NCBI GenBank assembly: GCA_037576195.1
Contig: CM075101.1
Span: 32,364,001 to 32,428,000 of the forward strand
Direction of reading: 5' to 3'
Source: Phytoseiulus persimilis
Taxonomy: Eukaryota; Arthropoda; Arachnida; Mesostigmata; Phytoseiidae
DNA: 64,000 bases
Numbering within the stretch: position 1 is the first letter of the stretch; each line of letters opens with the position of its first letter. Below the pieces are notes generated by a model that saw only the letters and a list, made by a program, of their open reading frames with translations, did not search any database and was not told the origin of the DNA. The translations under genes were made by a program, and so were the position numbers. Shown here in pieces: positions 61,501 to 64,000 of this stretch.

Positions 61501-63937
61501 TAGCCTTCACAAAAAATTCGGACTTTCCTCAGAACTGTGTTCGGAGTGACATTCTCGATCGGGTGGCTATCAGTGCTCGAGTGAACGGGTTCTCTCCTCT
61601 CTTTCCAGACAAAACTAAAGCGGAAAAGACGGTACTCGATGCGACCGATCATGAGGTGACGAAGGAAGTCAAAGTCGAGGCTCACGATAATGGAGTTCAA
61701 CAAATGGAGATAGGTGGAATGAAAGTGTGCGTAGGAGATTACGTGTACGTGCAACCCCGTGAGAAGGGGATGGAACCGCACGTTACCATGATCGAGAAAC
61801 TGTACACGGATGAGAAAGGTGTCCAATGGCTCTTCGGGACTTGGTTCTATCGGCCCCACGAGACATTCCACCTCGCCTCCAGGAAGTTCTACCACAAAGA
61901 GGTTTTCAAAAGTGACAGCCACACGAATACGCTGTTGGCTGAAGTCATGGGCAAATGCTACGTCATGTTCGTCCGCGACTATTTCTCTGAGAAACCCGAG
62001 GGCTTCAACGACAGAGACGTGTTCGTCTGCGAGTCCAAGTACTTTCCAAAGATGAAGCGATTCCAAAAAATCAAAGTCTGGGCTCAAAACGAAAAAGTCA
62101 ACTACATTCCTAGAGAAAAGCCGTTGGAGGCGATCCGAGTACCGTCCATTTTCCGCAAGAAGGATTCTGAAGACGACGGCAAAGCCGACGATAAAGACAA
62201 CAGAATCGATGACAAAGAACTTATAATGCCAGCTCTGCCACAACAGGACGAGTATCGTCCCTGCGACAGGGTCATGCCCGTGAGTAGATGTCGGAGCAGG
62301 TTTCGTTGTTTCTTTGATGGAGCTCGGAAGATCGTAGCCTTCCCAATGTCATTCGTGAACGAGGGTTGTCAAGTTCTTCTCTTCGACAGGATGTCATGCT
62401 GCCGACCCCGTCCGGAGACGACAACGAGAACACGTACTTCGAGCAAATTACTTTCTCGGGTGGGACCTATCGTACCGGTGATTGCGTCTATGTTCGAACA
62501 GAAACGACCAACTTGATGGCACGCATTGAAAAAATGTGGACAGATAAACAGGGCAAGGGCTACTTCCACGGACCCTGGTTCGTGACGCCGCAGGAAATCC
62601 ACAGTTCTGGTGCTGCACCCGGCCGCCAGTATTTCCGTCAAGAAGTGTTTTTATCGTCCATCGAGGATACGAACCCTCTCTTAGCGATTACTGGTCGATG
62701 TCACGTTATGGATCTCCACGAGTACATGAACAGTGAGTATCTAGTACGTCTTACAACTCTAATTTCTTTCTTAAGGGTACGACGATGCCCTGGAGGCTTG
62801 CCATCGAGTGCACTCGAAGCCGCGAAAACTACAAGTTCGTTCGAATATTTCAGTCCGTCCCACCGAGCTGAATGAGCAGGACGTTTTTGTTTGCGAGAAC
62901 ACGTATAACGAAAGTGAGAAAGTCATCACTAGACACGAACACGGCCTTCGCAAAATCCTCCACTCGGATGCAGTGCAAGTTGATGAAGTTTACATTCTCA
63001 AACAAGCACCCAAGCTGGCCCGAGAGGATTTCCCGTTTGTGTCCACAACAGCGCCTGTCGCTCAAAGTGATAACGATGACAGTAACGATTTTTCTCGCGA
63101 CGAAACCAGCAACCACTCAATAACGCTCACGACTCCACTGTCGACCAAACAGAAGCTGGCAAATAAAGTCAAACCGATGAGAATCAGTGGTTATATCGTC
63201 TACTCTACCGAACGTCGAAAACAGATCCAAATCGAAAATCCAGATTTGTCGTTTGGAGATCTTTCGAGACTCTGCGGTCAAGAATGGAAAGATCTTCCCT
63301 CGGCTTCGAAAGCCGTATATGAAGAGAAGGCATCCAAACAGAATGAGCTCAACAAGATCAAACACGCCGAAATGTTCAACGCAAGCAACAGCATCGCCTA
63401 CACGGAACGGTACGTGTCTTGACTTCTAGGTCTATCGTTCGAACTCAGTTTTCGATCAACATTCTAAATTTCCCCACGGAACCAAGACGCCCACCTGGAC
63501 TTTACGGCCGACGGAACTCGCTAAGCCCGAACTTTGTTCCAGAAGTGCGAACGATTTATTGAAGGTTTATGAATGTCATTGGGACAATTGCGACTATCAG
63601 TTTGAGGAAATTGAAGACCTGACACACCATCTGACCCACGACCCGTCGGGGCATGTTCATCAAACTTTCATCAAACTCAACGAAAGCGTCAACTTCCAAT
63701 GCCGGTGGATGATGTGCAGTCGTGTGAAGAAAGGCCAGCCTCCGTTCAACACGATTCCGAAGCTGATCAAGCACGTCAAAGACGTGCACGTGAAAACCTC
63801 GCAGCGAACCATTCTCCCTGAACAAAAGACGAGGAATTTCTGCACTAGACGACCGCCCGCATCCACAACTCCTCAAACGCACTCCCATCATCCTACAAGT
63901 CCCCATCATCCGCAGATGATTCAGCAGCAGACTCCAG
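58587..63937 (+). CDS. PBRM1: Polybromo / PBRM1, PBAF chromatin-remodelling subunit (3' end beyond window)
   Basis: Targeting subunit of the PBAF (SWI/SNF) remodeller, nuclear, reading acetylated histones. Exons 58587-58744, 58944-61471, 61609-62279, 62390-62732, 62776-63409 and 63543-63937 join in phase; the next donor (GTGAGC, 63938) leads out of the window. At least 1576 residues are present. The ATG at 58587 has good context (TTACCATGG) and is followed by a basic nuclear stretch (PKRRAP, KRRR). Six bromodomains lie at about 33-140, 153-255, 363-475, 513-620, 645-755 and 765-880, BAH domains at about 933-1055 and 1140-1275, an HMG box at about 1366-1432, and two C2H2-like fingers at about 1453-1527 (CHWDNC, CRWMMC). 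Bromodomains 2-5 keep the acetyl-lysine Asn (TYNEP, VFNRP, TYNEE, TYNEP). The first has Tyr there (TYYKKDS), and the sixth lacks it (KAAKIDS). An acidic Asp/Glu tract separates bromodomains 2 and 3. The domain order is that of animal polybromo. Introns are 43-199 bp. Confidence 0.96.
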
Positions 63938-64000
63938 GTGAGCGAGGCGCGAGCTCGGTCCTCCGAACTCCCACCTTTTCAACTCCTTTTTCAATTGACC
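63938..64000 (+). other. PBRM1: Start of the seventh polybromo segment: intron at the window edge
   Basis: The donor CCAG/GTGAGC opens an intron that is not closed before the window ends. The remaining C-terminal polybromo coding sequence lies outside. Confidence 0.7.

Noticed and set aside
61500-62243. 247-aa minus-strand frame
   Set aside because: Exactly antisense to the polybromo BAH exon, which is strongly supported.

Overview
The window looks like nuclear DNA of an arthropod. All recognisable genes are animal genes with GT-AG introns. Introns are short (43-208 bp in the genes solved here), CG dinucleotides are common everywhere, and TCGA/CGATCG words are frequent. Compact introns plus a cysteine-free Gly/His-rich secreted peptide would suit a chelicerate such as a parasitiform mite, but this placement is an inference, not something the sequence proves.

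Layout: (1) positions 1 to about 39.5 kb hold no gene I can name. Within this stretch are a tRNA-derived SINE with a perfect 15-bp target-site duplication (16221-16493), several homopolymer C tracts and microsatellites, a possible signal-peptide ORF (31123-31344), and an AT-richer block (about 33.4-38.5 kb) full of short protein-like open frames that I cannot assign. (2) From 39.6 kb on, the window is gene-dense: alkaline phosphatase (+, nine exons, first exon not found), a small secreted Gly/His-rich peptide gene (-), VPS8 (-, 17 exons, complete), holocarboxylase synthetase/biotin protein ligase (+, uninterrupted coding region), a fold-back hAT-type MITE, and polybromo/PBRM1 (+, six exons, running off the right edge).

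The genes do not form one pathway. VPS8 is a CORVET endosomal tethering subunit, HLCS biotinylates carboxylases (and possibly other proteins), polybromo is a PBAF chromatin-remodelling subunit, and alkaline phosphatase is a secreted or surface phosphomonoesterase. VPS8 and HLCS are divergent, with about 2 kb between their start codons. The VPS8 exon model was checked by phase: 17 exons join in frame to 1376 codons including the stop, close to the size of known VPS8 proteins.

The most distinctive observations are the fold-back hAT MITE built from GATTCGAATC palindromes with an 8-bp duplication, the SINE, the small Gly/His-rich peptide gene with its own TATA box and 5' UTR intron, the unusual tail and active-site substitutions of the alkaline phosphatase, and the long gene-poor left half. 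I saw no CRISPR array, operon or prokaryotic-type system.
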